A DNA stretch of 64,000 nucleotides, taken from assembly GCA_965230605.1 (NCBI GenBank), contig CBDDLD010000004.1, forward strand, positions 2,790,001 through 2,854,000, given 5' to 3'. Below the pieces are notes generated by a model. It saw nothing but the letters and a program-made list of their open reading frames with translations, made no database searches and had not been told where the DNA came from. Below are positions 9,658 through 17,549 of the stretch, piece after piece (position 1 is the first letter of the stretch; the number at the start of each line of letters is the position of its first letter). The DNA is from CBDDLD01 sp965230605. GTDB lineage: Bacteria; Bacteroidota; Bacteroidia; Flavobacteriales; Flavobacteriaceae. The translations under genes were made by a program, and so were the position numbers.

Positions 9658-9681
9658 ATTTACTATGCATGCATAGTAAAT
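9658..9681. promoter_or_regulatory. Perfect 24-bp palindrome, candidate operator of etfBA/pdhB
   Basis: The half-site ATTTACTATGCA is followed directly by its exact reverse complement. It sits in the divergent promoter region, 18 bp before the etfB -7 element (covering its -33 region) and 40 bp from the pdhB -7 element. There is no T run, so it is not a terminator. A homodimeric repressor or activator site is the simplest reading; the regulator is unknown. Confidence 0.6.
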
Positions 9682-9698
9682 ATTCGAAATAAAATATT

Positions 9699-9706
9699 TA
9701 CCTTCG
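9699..9706 (+). promoter_or_regulatory. etfB promoter -7 element
   Basis: TACCTTCG differs from TAnnTTTG at one position and is 39 bp upstream of the etfB ATG. Confidence 0.45.
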
Positions 9707-9744
9707 TAACCTCTTAGAAATTATACTTATTAAATAATAAAAAT

Positions 9745-10491
9745 ATGAAGATTTTAGTGTGTATTAGTCATGTTCCTGATACAACTTCAAAGATTAATTT
9801 TACTGATAATGACACCAAGTTCGACACTAATGGTGTACAGTATGTTATTAATCCGAATGATGAATTTGGTTTAACAAGAGCCATGTGGTTTAAAGAAAAG
9901 CAAGGTGCAAGTGTAGACGTTGTAAACGTGGGTGGGGCTGAAACTGAACCTACCTTACGCAAGGCCCTAGCTATTGGTGCAGATGCTGCTTTCAGAGTAA
10001 ACACTGAAGCCGTAGATGGCTTTTTAGTTGCAAAACAATTGGCTAAAGTAGTTACAGATGGAGGCTATGATCTTGTTATAGCTGGAAGAGAGTCTATTGA
10101 TTATAATGGAGCAATGGTGCCTGGGATGTTAGCGTCTTTGGTAGGTGCCAATTTTGTTACCAACTGTATAAACCTTGATGTTGATGGCACTAGTGCAAAA
10201 GCAACACGAGAAATTGATGGTGGTAAAGAAACTGTAAGCACATCATTACCATTGGTTATTGGTGGTCAAAAAGGCTTAGTTGAAGAAAGCGATCTTAGAA
10301 TTCCTAATATGAGGGGGATTATGATGGCCAGAAAGAAGCCTTTGACGGTATTAGACCCTGTAGATACTAATGCTGAAACCTCATCAGTAAGCTTTGAAAA
10401 GCCTGCACCAAAAGGTGCTGTCAAATTAGTTGATGCAGAAAATATAGATGAATTAGTAAACTTACTTCACAACGAAGCTAAAGTTATTTAA
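9745..10491 (+). CDS. etfB: Electron transfer flavoprotein, beta subunit
   Basis: The 248-aa beta subunit of the heterodimeric flavoprotein takes electrons from acyl-CoA dehydrogenases and passes them to the quinone pool via ETF dehydrogenase. It begins MKILVCISHVPDT and carries the ETF-beta signature region VIAGRESIDYNGAMVPGMLA; the AMP-binding loop and the C-terminal KKPLTVLDP segment are present. Length is typical. It is followed after 20 bp by etfA, so the two form a bicistronic unit. Upstream lies a perfect 24-bp palindrome that may be the operator controlling it. Gene order beta then alpha is the usual one. Confidence 0.97.
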   Translation: MKILVCISHVPDTTSKINFTDNDTKFDTNGVQYVINPNDEFGLTRAMWFKEKQGASVDVVNVGGAETEPTLRKALAIGADAAFRVNTEAVDGFLVAKQLAKVVTDGGYDLVIAGRESIDYNGAMVPGMLASLVGANFVTNCINLDVDGTSAKATREIDGGKETVSTSLPLVIGGQKGLVEESDLRIPNMRGIMMARKKPLTVLDPVDTNAETSSVSFEKPAPKGAVKLVDAENIDELVNLLHNEAKVI

Positions 10492-10511
10492 ACCACTAAA
10501 AGAAATTAAGA

Positions 10512-11474
10512 ATGTCCGTTTTAGTATATACAGAATCAGATAAAGGAAATTATAAGAAAGTAGCCTATGAGGTTGCTTCTTATGCGAAGGCAGTTGCTGA
10601 CAAGTTAGGAACTTCAGTAACAGCAGTATCTATAAATGCTAATGATACAGCTTCGCTAGGGAATTATGGGGTTGATAAAGTTTTAAACATAAATAATCCT
10701 ACCTTAGAAGCATTCAACGCAAAAACTTATGCTGCAGCTATTCAACAAGCTGCAGAAAAAGAAGGCGCTTCTGTAGTTGTCATTAGTTCTAGTGCAGATA
10801 GTAAGTATTTAGCTCCGGTATTAGCTGTAGGTTTAAATGCTGGTTATGCTTCTAATGTTGTTGATGTACCATCTAATGTATCTCCATTTACTGTAAAGCG
10901 TACTGCTTTTACTAACAAAGCATTTACAAACACAGAAATCAAAACTGATATTAAGGTCGTAGGAGTATCTAATAATTCCTATGGTCTTGTTGAAAATACG
11001 GGTAGTGCTACTGCTGAGGACTTTTCACCATCACTTCCTGAGTCTGGTGTTAATGTGGACTCAGTAGACAAGGCCACAGATAAAGTTACTATTGCCGATG
11101 CTGAAATTGTAGTTTCTGGTGGTCGTGGCTTAAAAGGTCCTGAAAATTGGGGTATGGTAGAGGAATTAGCTGAAGTATTAGGTGCAGCCACGGCATGCTC
11201 TAAACCAGTATCAGATTTAGGTTGGAGACCTCATAGTGAACACGTAGGACAAACCGGAAAGCCGGTGGCTTCAAATTTATATATCGCCATTGGGATTTCT
11301 GGAGCTATACAGCATTTAGCAGGTATAAATGCCTCAAAAGTTAAAGTAGTTATTAATACAGATCCTGAGGCACCTTTCTTTAAAGCAGCAGACTACGGTA
11401 TTGTAGGTGATGCTTTTGAAGTTGTACCAAAACTCATCGAAAAATTAAAAGCTTTTAAAGCGCAAAACGCATAA
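10512..11474 (+). CDS. etfA: Electron transfer flavoprotein, alpha subunit
   Basis: The 320-aa alpha subunit binds FAD in its C-terminal domain. The signature GQTGKPVASNLYIAIGISGA (about residues 253-272) holds the FAD pyrophosphate and flavin contacts, and it is preceded by VVSGGRGLKGPENWGMVEEL. It pairs with etfB 20 bp upstream. The last codons (GCGCAAAACGCA) form the outer 5' arm of a large inverted-repeat structure that spans the downstream intergenic region, so transcript termination or stability may be set there. Confidence 0.97.
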   Translation: MSVLVYTESDKGNYKKVAYEVASYAKAVADKLGTSVTAVSINANDTASLGNYGVDKVLNINNPTLEAFNAKTYAAAIQQAAEKEGASVVVISSSADSKYLAPVLAVGLNAGYASNVVDVPSNVSPFTVKRTAFTNKAFTNTEIKTDIKVVGVSNNSYGLVENTGSATAEDFSPSLPESGVNVDSVDKATDKVTIADAEIVVSGGRGLKGPENWGMVEELAEVLGAATACSKPVSDLGWRPHSEHVGQTGKPVASNLYIAIGISGAIQHLAGINASKVKVVINTDPEAPFFKAADYGIVGDAFEVVPKLIEKLKAFKAQNA

Positions 11475-11580
11475 TTTTATTAACTTGTAATTGTAAAGGG
11501 CTGTTTAGATTAGCACAAAATGCAAAATCTGCTTATAGCAGTTTGGTAAAGTCCTAATTTAAACAGTTCTTTGCGTTTTG
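11463..11580 (+). other. Nested stem-loop structure at the etfA 3' end
   Basis: There are three nested inverted repeats. The outer is CAAAACGC (11463-11470) with GCGTTTTG (11573-11580). The middle is a 19-bp near-perfect stem of 11495-11513 with 11554-11572, with a few mismatch or wobble pairs. The apical hairpin is CTGCT-TAT-AGCAG (11529-11541). The 3' arms of the outer and middle stems are contiguous. It is a candidate terminator, attenuator or mRNA-stability element between etfA and the nuclease gene at 11587; the final TTTTG is a weak T run. Confidence 0.5.
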
Positions 11581-11586
11581 TAATTT

Positions 11587-12198
11587 ATGAGCTTAGTTCG
11601 TTTAAATATCAAAGGAATCTCATACAGTCAGACTCAAAATGGTGCGTATGCATTAATTTTAAATGAGGTTGATGGTGATAGAAAGTTACCCATTGTTATT
11701 GGGGCTTTTGAAGCACAGTCTATTGCCATTGCTTTAGAGAAAGAAATTAGACCACCTCGTCCCCTTACTCATGACTTGTTTAAGAATTTTGCTGATCGAT
11801 TTGATATTGTGGTCAAACAAGTGATCATCCACAAATTAGTAGATGGGGTATTTTATTCGAGTTTGATCTGCGAGCGTGATAAGATTGAAGAGATCATTGA
11901 TGCCAGAACTAGTGATGCTATTGCCTTAGCCTTACGTTTTCAGGCGCCTATATTTACTTACAAGAATATACTCGACAAAGCTGGCATTTATCTCAAGGTC
12001 AACCCTAAAAAAGAGGAAAATCAAGATAGTATTCTTGTTGATGATCTTTTAGCTGAAGAGGTAGAAACTGCCACAGTTGGCCAAGATAATTACAAAGATA
12101 AATCTCTAGAAGAGCTTCACACCCTACTTGACGAAGCTGTCGCTAATGAAGACTACGAATTAGCAGCAAAACTTAGAGATGAAATTTCTAAACGATAA
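11587..12198 (+). CDS. Bifunctional nuclease (DUF151) with C-terminal UVR motif
   Basis: The 203-aa cytoplasmic protein has residues 1 to about 135 forming the bifunctional nuclease (BFN/DUF151) fold, with PIVIGAFEAQSIAIALE and DARTSDAIALALR, which are hallmark stretches of the family (DNase/RNase activity is reported for plant members). The last 35 residues (LEELHTLLDEAVANEDYELA and following) are a UVR motif as in UvrB/UvrC and ClpC, suggesting a protein partner. The ATG is 12 nt after the large stem-loop that follows etfA. The nucleoside transporter gene begins 12 bp after its stop, so the two are probably co-transcribed. Confidence 0.93.
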   Translation: MSLVRLNIKGISYSQTQNGAYALILNEVDGDRKLPIVIGAFEAQSIAIALEKEIRPPRPLTHDLFKNFADRFDIVVKQVIIHKLVDGVFYSSLICERDKIEEIIDARTSDAIALALRFQAPIFTYKNILDKAGIYLKVNPKKEENQDSILVDDLLAEEVETATVGQDNYKDKSLEELHTLLDEAVANEDYELAAKLRDEISKR

Positions 12199-12210
12199 AC
12201 CCTCCTTATT

Positions 12211-14238
12211 ATGATGCGCTGTTTTTTTAAAGTTTTTGTAGCTCTATGTTTTGGAATCTCCTCTGTACTAGCACAAAATCTCGAAAAAACATGGCAGTTT
12301 GAATCCATTACTGATAGTTTAGGGAATTCGTTATTTGATATCGTAGAGAGTGATACCTTATCATTTATCAATGGAACATTTAATTATAGCCTTGATGCCA
12401 AAGAGCAACTAAAAGCATCAGGAGACTATACTTACGATAATAACGTACTCACGTTTTATTATATACAACCTAAAGATACCGTTAGGGTATATAAAATTGA
12501 ATCACTTAATGATTCGACTCTAATATTTTCAGAGAACAATGTAAAATATCAGTTTAAAACCTCTCAAACTAGTTCACTAAACTCTAGGGTTAATTTTTGG
12601 CAATTATCTAAGCATGTTGTTTATGAAAAATACCCTTATAGTATTAGTCAAGAATTGGACTTTACCAAAGGCAAGGAATTCTTAAATCTAAAAGGAAATG
12701 GAGAGTATGAGTCTATTAATAAAAATAGTTTCAACAAAGGGTATTGGATTCAGAATAATAACCTTATTGTTTTTAAACAGAAAGTACCAACCAATATAGA
12801 CATTTATTATGAGGTAGTAAGTGAAACTAAAAACTCTATCCAATTAAAAAATGGCAATGAGGTTTTGACTTATGTTATAGATAATCATCCTGACTATGTC
12901 ACAAAAGAAGCTGTTTCTGATACAATTATTCCAAGTGAAGGCTTTTCTTTAACTAGCCTATGGAGAGGTATTCTAGGAATGCTCACTCTTATTTTCATTG
13001 CATTTTTATTTAGTAGTAATAGGAAGGCCATTAATTGGAGAACTGTTTTAATAGGGTTAACCTTTCAATTATTAATTGCTATAGGTGTCCTTAAAGTAGG
13101 TTTTATTAAAGGCATGTTCGAAAGTATTGGACAAGTATTCATCAACATTCTAGATTTTACCAGAGCGGGAAGTGAATTCCTTTTTAGCGGAGTCATGGAT
13201 GTTAACTCTTATGGATTTATATTTGCTTTTCAAGTGCTGCCTACTATACTATTCTTTTCGGCGCTTACTTCTGTCTTATTTTACCTAGGTATTATACAAA
13301 AAGTTGTAAAAGCTATGGCTTGGCTTTTATCTAAATTATTAAAGATATCTGGTGCTGAAAGTTTAAGTGTTGCTGGTAATATTTTCTTAGGACAAACAGA
13401 GGCCCCCCTGTTAATTAAGGCATACTTAGAGAAAATGACCAAATCTGAAATTCTACTAGTTATGGTTGGAGGAATGGCTACTGTAGCAGGAGCAGTACTA
13501 GCAGCCTATATTGGGTTTTTGGGTGGTGACGATCCTGTTTTGAGGTTATTCTATGCTAAACACTTGTTAGCTGCATCTGTTATGGCTGCTCCCGGCGCTA
13601 TAGTAATATCTAAAATCTTATTTCCTCAAACTGAAAAAATAAATACAAACGTACATGTTTCTCAAGAGAAGATAGGGGCAAATATACTTGACGCTATTGC
13701 TAACGGTACTACTGAAGGGTTAAGGCTTGCTGTAAATGTAGGCGCTATGTTATTAGTATTTGTAGCTTTTATTGCCATGGTCAATGGTATCCTAGGTTGG
13801 GTAGGTAATATTACTACAGCAAATGATTGGGTCGTTGCAAACACACCGTATCAGAGTTTATCTCTAGAGATGATACTTGGGTATGCTTTTGCACCATTAA
13901 TGTGGCTTATCGGTGTTGCCAAAGATGATATGGCGCTTATGGGTCAATTATTAGGTATAAAGCTTGCAGCAAGTGAATTTATAGGCTACATACAATTAGC
14001 AGACCTTAAAAATGTGACTAACGCTACACACCTAAAGTTTGAAAAATCCGTTATAATGGCAACATACATGTTATGTGGTTTTGCCAATTTCGCATCTATA
14101 GGTATTCAGATAGGCGGTATTGGTTCTTTAGCTCCCGGACAACGTAAGCAATTATCAAAGTTTGGTATTAAAGCACTTATTGGCGGCACCATTGCTTCTC
14201 TTATATCTGCTACCATAGCAGGCATGATTATTGGTTAA
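12211..14238 (+). CDS. CNT-family nucleoside transporter with N-terminal periplasmic extension
   Basis: The 675-aa protein has two parts. Residues 1-21 are a signal peptide ending LAQ, and about 25-225 form a beta-rich, lipocalin-like domain predicted to lie in the periplasm. From about 245 on it is a complete concentrative nucleoside transporter (NupC type): the family motif GQTEAPLLIKAYLEKM and the final FANFASIGIQIGGIG region are clear. Canonical CNT proteins are about 400 aa, so the extension adds some 230 residues. It imports nucleosides with Na+ or H+. It lies just upstream of thyA and folA, consistent with a nucleotide-supply cluster. The first two codons are both ATG. Confidence 0.92.
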   Translation: MMRCFFKVFVALCFGISSVLAQNLEKTWQFESITDSLGNSLFDIVESDTLSFINGTFNYSLDAKEQLKASGDYTYDNNVLTFYYIQPKDTVRVYKIESLNDSTLIFSENNVKYQFKTSQTSSLNSRVNFWQLSKHVVYEKYPYSISQELDFTKGKEFLNLKGNGEYESINKNSFNKGYWIQNNNLIVFKQKVPTNIDIYYEVVSETKNSIQLKNGNEVLTYVIDNHPDYVTKEAVSDTIIPSEGFSLTSLWRGILGMLTLIFIAFLFSSNRKAINWRTVLIGLTFQLLIAIGVLKVGFIKGMFESIGQVFINILDFTRAGSEFLFSGVMDVNSYGFIFAFQVLPTILFFSALTSVLFYLGIIQKVVKAMAWLLSKLLKISGAESLSVAGNIFLGQTEAPLLIKAYLEKMTKSEILLVMVGGMATVAGAVLAAYIGFLGGDDPVLRLFYAKHLLAASVMAAPGAIVISKILFPQTEKINTNVHVSQEKIGANILDAIANGTTEGLRLAVNVGAMLLVFVAFIAMVNGILGWVGNITTANDWVVANTPYQSLSLEMILGYAFAPLMWLIGVAKDDMALMGQLLGIKLAASEFIGYIQLADLKNVTNATHLKFEKSVIMATYMLCGFANFASIGIQIGGIGSLAPGQRKQLSKFGIKALIGGTIASLISATIAGMIIG

Positions 14239-14323
14239 TAACTTTTGATATATTTCATAAGTTCTGAGGATTATTTTTAAGGCTTATTTCTATTTTTATT
14301 TGTTGAAAATTTGAGTTAAGAAT

Positions 14324-15148
14324 ATGCAACAATATCACGATTTAGTAAAGCATGTTATAGAACATGGTAATGAAAAAGGAGACCGTACTGGCACAGGGAC
14401 AAAGAGTGTTTTTGGTTATCAAATGCGTTTTGATTTGAGTGAAGGTTTCCCTATGGTAACTACTAAAAAATTACACCTTAAATCTATCATTTACGAATTG
14501 CTTTGGTTCTTAAATGGCGATACTAATACTAAATATCTTACGGACAATGGTGTCCGCATATGGAACGAATGGGCTGATGAAAATGGTGATCTAGGTCCGG
14601 TTTATGGGCATCAATGGCGAAATTGGAATAGCGAGGAGATCGATCAAATTAAGGAGTTAATCGATACCTTAAAAACAAACCCAAACAGCAGGCGTATGCT
14701 TATATCCGCATGGAATCCGTCTGTATTACCTGACACTTCAAAATCATTCAGTGAAAATGTAGCAAATGGAAAAGCTGCCCTACCACCATGCCATGCATTC
14801 TTTCAGTTCTATGTAGCTAATGGCAAGTTATCTTGTCAGCTATATCAGCGAAGTGCAGATATCTTTTTAGGAGTCCCCTTTAATATTGCGTCTTATGCAT
14901 TATTTACAATGATGGTTGCTCAAGTATGCGGTTATGAAGCTGGAGACTTTATTCATACGTTTGGAGATGCTCATATTTATAGTAATCACTATGAACAACT
15001 TGAATTACAATTATCTCGTGAGCCTCGTCCTTTACCTAAGATGATTCTTAATCCGGAAATAAAAGATATCTTTGATTTTAAGTTTGAAGATTTCACACTT
15101 ATGGATTACGACCCACACCCTCATATAAAAGGCGTAGTGGCAGTATAA
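14324..15148 (+). CDS. thyA: Thymidylate synthase
   Basis: The 274-aa cytoplasmic enzyme methylates dUMP to dTMP with methylenetetrahydrofolate, releasing dihydrofolate. The catalytic cysteine is C156 in ALPPCHAFFQF, followed by the phosphate-binding QLYQRSADIFLGVPFN motif; GDRTGTGT lies at the N-terminus, and the C-terminus ends VVAV. Length is normal. The gene directly precedes the dihydrofolate reductase fusion (13-bp gap), which regenerates the cofactor, so the pair is functionally coupled. An AT-rich 85-bp gap separates it from the nucleoside transporter. Confidence 0.98.
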   Translation: MQQYHDLVKHVIEHGNEKGDRTGTGTKSVFGYQMRFDLSEGFPMVTTKKLHLKSIIYELLWFLNGDTNTKYLTDNGVRIWNEWADENGDLGPVYGHQWRNWNSEEIDQIKELIDTLKTNPNSRRMLISAWNPSVLPDTSKSFSENVANGKAALPPCHAFFQFYVANGKLSCQLYQRSADIFLGVPFNIASYALFTMMVAQVCGYEAGDFIHTFGDAHIYSNHYEQLELQLSREPRPLPKMILNPEIKDIFDFKFEDFTLMDYDPHPHIKGVVAV

Positions 15149-15161
15149 ATATTGCTGATAT

Positions 15162-16100
15162 ATGTTTGGAAAGAAAAAACAGGCACCGCAAATTGATAAG
15201 GATCAATTAGAGCTTATAGAAAATGCACAAAAACGTATTAGACAAAAAAAGCGTTTGTACATTCATTTTGTCATTTTTTTAATTGGCGCTGTATTTTTAA
15301 TTCTAGCCAATACAGTTCTTGGTATCGGAAAGGATTTCACCTTGTTTGGTAAGGAGTGGTTTTTATATGCTATTCTTTTATGGCTATTTCTGTTTGCCTA
15401 CCACTTTTTCAACGTGTTTGTGACTAATAAATTTATGGGTAAGGACTGGGAAAAACAGCAACTTGATAAATTAGTAAGCCAACAACAGCAGCGAATTGAC
15501 AAGCTCAAAGAAAAGTTTTTAAAAGAAGAAACTAAGATCGCTCAAAGTCAAGCCTATAATGAAGCTCAAGAACAACAACCCGGTTCTGAAGTAAAAAAAA
15601 AGACCTCTAAGCAATTAACCATTATTGTTGCTGCGGGCGAGGATAATGCTATTGGGAAAGACAATGATCTTATATGGCACTTAAGCGATGACCTTAAGCG
15701 ATTTAAACGGCTTACTTCGGGACATCATATCATCATGGGGCGAAAAACCTTTGAAAGTTTCCCGCAACCTTTACCTAATAGAGTACATGTTGTAATCACC
15801 CGTCAATCAAATTATCAAGCACCAGAAGGTGTTATTATTGTTAATTCTTTAGAAGATGCAATTGATGCTGTAAAAAAGGACGAACAACCATTTATTATCG
15901 GAGGCGGAGAGATTTATGCACAAGCTATGTCTTTAGCTAATAAGATTGAATTAACTCGTGTTCATGCTTCTTTTGATGGTGCTGACACCTTCTTTCCAAA
16001 TATCGATGCTTCTATCTGGAAGGAAGTAGATCGGAAAGTTAATGATGCGGATGACGATCATCAATATGCATTTTCGTTTATCACTTACGAGAGAAAATAA
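15162..16100 (+). CDS. folA: 2TM-domain / dihydrofolate reductase fusion
   Basis: The 312-aa protein joins two families. Residues about 15-105 are a 2TM domain (PF13239-like) with membrane segments at about 32-54 and 64-87, followed by a Gln/Lys-rich coiled linker (95-150). Residues 151-312 are a full dihydrofolate reductase: LTIIVAAGEDNAIGKDNDL, the IWHLSDDLKRFK substrate site, IMGRKTFESF and FIIGGGEIY. The DHFR part has no Met of its own at its usual start. The junction is an A9 run (15593-15601); either alternative frame stops within about eight codons after it, so slippage would yield a free 2TM protein. It follows thyA by 13 bp. It should tether folate reduction to the inner membrane. 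Confidence 0.93.
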   Translation: MFGKKKQAPQIDKDQLELIENAQKRIRQKKRLYIHFVIFLIGAVFLILANTVLGIGKDFTLFGKEWFLYAILLWLFLFAYHFFNVFVTNKFMGKDWEKQQLDKLVSQQQQRIDKLKEKFLKEETKIAQSQAYNEAQEQQPGSEVKKKTSKQLTIIVAAGEDNAIGKDNDLIWHLSDDLKRFKRLTSGHHIIMGRKTFESFPQPLPNRVHVVITRQSNYQAPEGVIIVNSLEDAIDAVKKDEQPFIIGGGEIYAQAMSLANKIELTRVHASFDGADTFFPNIDASIWKEVDRKVNDADDDHQYAFSFITYERK

Positions 16101-16106
16101 AATTCC

Positions 16107-16114
16107 TATTTTTG
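16107..16114 (+). promoter_or_regulatory. fabD promoter -7 element
   Basis: TATTTTTG matches TAnnTTTG exactly, 22 bp before the fabD ATG and just after the folA stop codon. Confidence 0.65.
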
Positions 16115-16136
16115 CACCACTAAACTTTTAAGGTAT

Positions 16137-17033
16137 ATGAACGCATACGTATTTCCCGGTCAGGGCGCACAATTTTCAGGAATGGGGTTAGACCTCTATG
16201 AAAACTCACCTTTAGCTCAAGAATTATTTGAAGATGCAAATGATATTCTTGGATTTCACATTACTGATGTCATGTTTGAAGGTTCTGCTGAAGATTTAAA
16301 GCAAACTAAAGTCACTCAACCAGCTATATTTTTACATTCGGTAATTCTGGCTAAAACTTTAGGAGGCAATTTTAAACCTGATATGGTAGCCGGTCATTCC
16401 TTAGGAGAATTATCTGCTCTTGTGGCTAATAATAGCTTAACATTTGAAGATGGTTTAAAACTGGTATCTCAGCGTGCTAAAGCTATGCAAAAGGCTTGTG
16501 AGATTACGCCCAGTACAATGGCTGCTGTCCTAGGATTAGATGATGATATTGTTGAAAAAATATGTGCTATGACCGATGGTGTAGTTGTAGCTGCCAATTA
16601 TAACTGCCCTGGACAATTAGTAATTTCAGGAGAGGTGAATGCTATTAATAATGCTTGTGAGGCACTAAAAGAAGAAGGTGCTCGCAGAGCTCTAGTTTTG
16701 CCTGTCGGCGGTGCTTTTCATTCTCCTCTAATGGAACCTGCTCGCGAAGAGTTAGCTGCTGCAATTGAAGCCACTACATTTTCTACACCTAGTTGTCCCA
16801 TATATCAGAATGTAACAGCTAATGCTGTTACCGACGAAAATGCTATAAAAGCGAACCTTATTGCTCAACTTACAGCACCAGTACGCTGGACGCAATCTGT
16901 ACAGCAAATGGTAGCTGATGGTGCTACTCATTTTACTGAAGTAGGTCCCGGTAAAGTTTTACAAGGCTTAGTTAAAAAAATTGATCGTTCTATCGAAACA
17001 GCTTCAGCAACATTAGATTCTAATAATTCTTAA
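16137..17033 (+). CDS. fabD: Malonyl-CoA:ACP transacylase
   Basis: The 298-aa cytoplasmic enzyme loads malonate onto acyl carrier protein for fatty-acid elongation. Visible are MNAYVFPGQGAQFSGMG at the start, the nucleophile motif GHSLGE with S88, the partner histidine in GGAFHSPLMEPA and the C-terminal EVGPGKVL. Length is typical. It has its own promoter after folA, and lspA follows one base after its stop, so fabD and lspA are translationally close and probably co-transcribed. Assignment is secure. Confidence 0.97.
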   Translation: MNAYVFPGQGAQFSGMGLDLYENSPLAQELFEDANDILGFHITDVMFEGSAEDLKQTKVTQPAIFLHSVILAKTLGGNFKPDMVAGHSLGELSALVANNSLTFEDGLKLVSQRAKAMQKACEITPSTMAAVLGLDDDIVEKICAMTDGVVVAANYNCPGQLVISGEVNAINNACEALKEEGARRALVLPVGGAFHSPLMEPAREELAAAIEATTFSTPSCPIYQNVTANAVTDENAIKANLIAQLTAPVRWTQSVQQMVADGATHFTEVGPGKVLQGLVKKIDRSIETASATLDSNNS

Positions 17034-17034
17034 G

Positions 17035-17547
17035 ATGAAGTTATCTAGAAACCTTTTTATCATACTACTTATTGTAGCTAACATTGCTGTAGACCAGATT
17101 ACGAAAATCATTGTTAGAGCTAATATGGCTGTAGACAGTATTCAAGATAGTATTAATGTTATAGGTAATTATTTTATATTGATCCGCAAAGAAAATACAG
17201 GAGCCTTTTTGGGTCTTGGGAGTGACCTAAGTGGCACTACTAAACTTATCTTTCTATTGATTGTTCCTGCATTGATTCTTGGTTATTTAATATACTATAT
17301 CATAAATACCAAAGATATGGACAGGCTTAGTTTGATTGGACTTTGCTGTATAGCAGGAGGAGGGATTGCCAATGTTTTTGATCGTTTTGCTCTAGGTAGT
17401 GTTACAGATTTTATTTATATAGAAATTACAGATGTACTCAAAACAGGAGTTTTAAATTTTGCTGACATATCTGTAACCTCAGGTATGGCACTTCTATTGA
17501 TTAGCTTTATAAAGCACCGAAAGAAAAAAGACGTAAAAGCTTCTTAA
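17035..17547 (+). CDS. lspA: Lipoprotein signal peptidase II
   Basis: The 170-aa inner-membrane aspartyl peptidase removes signal peptides from diacylglyceryl-modified prolipoproteins, many of which are encoded in this window. Four membrane segments are evident. The catalytic aspartates are in the conserved NVFDRF and NFADISVT motifs, and NTGAFLG is the third family block. It starts one base after the fabD stop. Its stop is 2 bp from the convergent galE stop, with no obvious terminator between. Confidence 0.96.
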   Translation: MKLSRNLFIILLIVANIAVDQITKIIVRANMAVDSIQDSINVIGNYFILIRKENTGAFLGLGSDLSGTTKLIFLLIVPALILGYLIYYIINTKDMDRLSLIGLCCIAGGGIANVFDRFALGSVTDFIYIEITDVLKTGVLNFADISVTSGMALLLISFIKHRKKKDVKAS

Positions 17548-17549
17548 TT

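Noticed and set aside
15593..15601. A9 run read as a sequencing frameshift that falsely joins two genes
   Set aside because: The DHFR part has no Met start near its beginning, so two separate genes would leave DHFR without a start; the fusion is kept, with slippage noted as a possibility.
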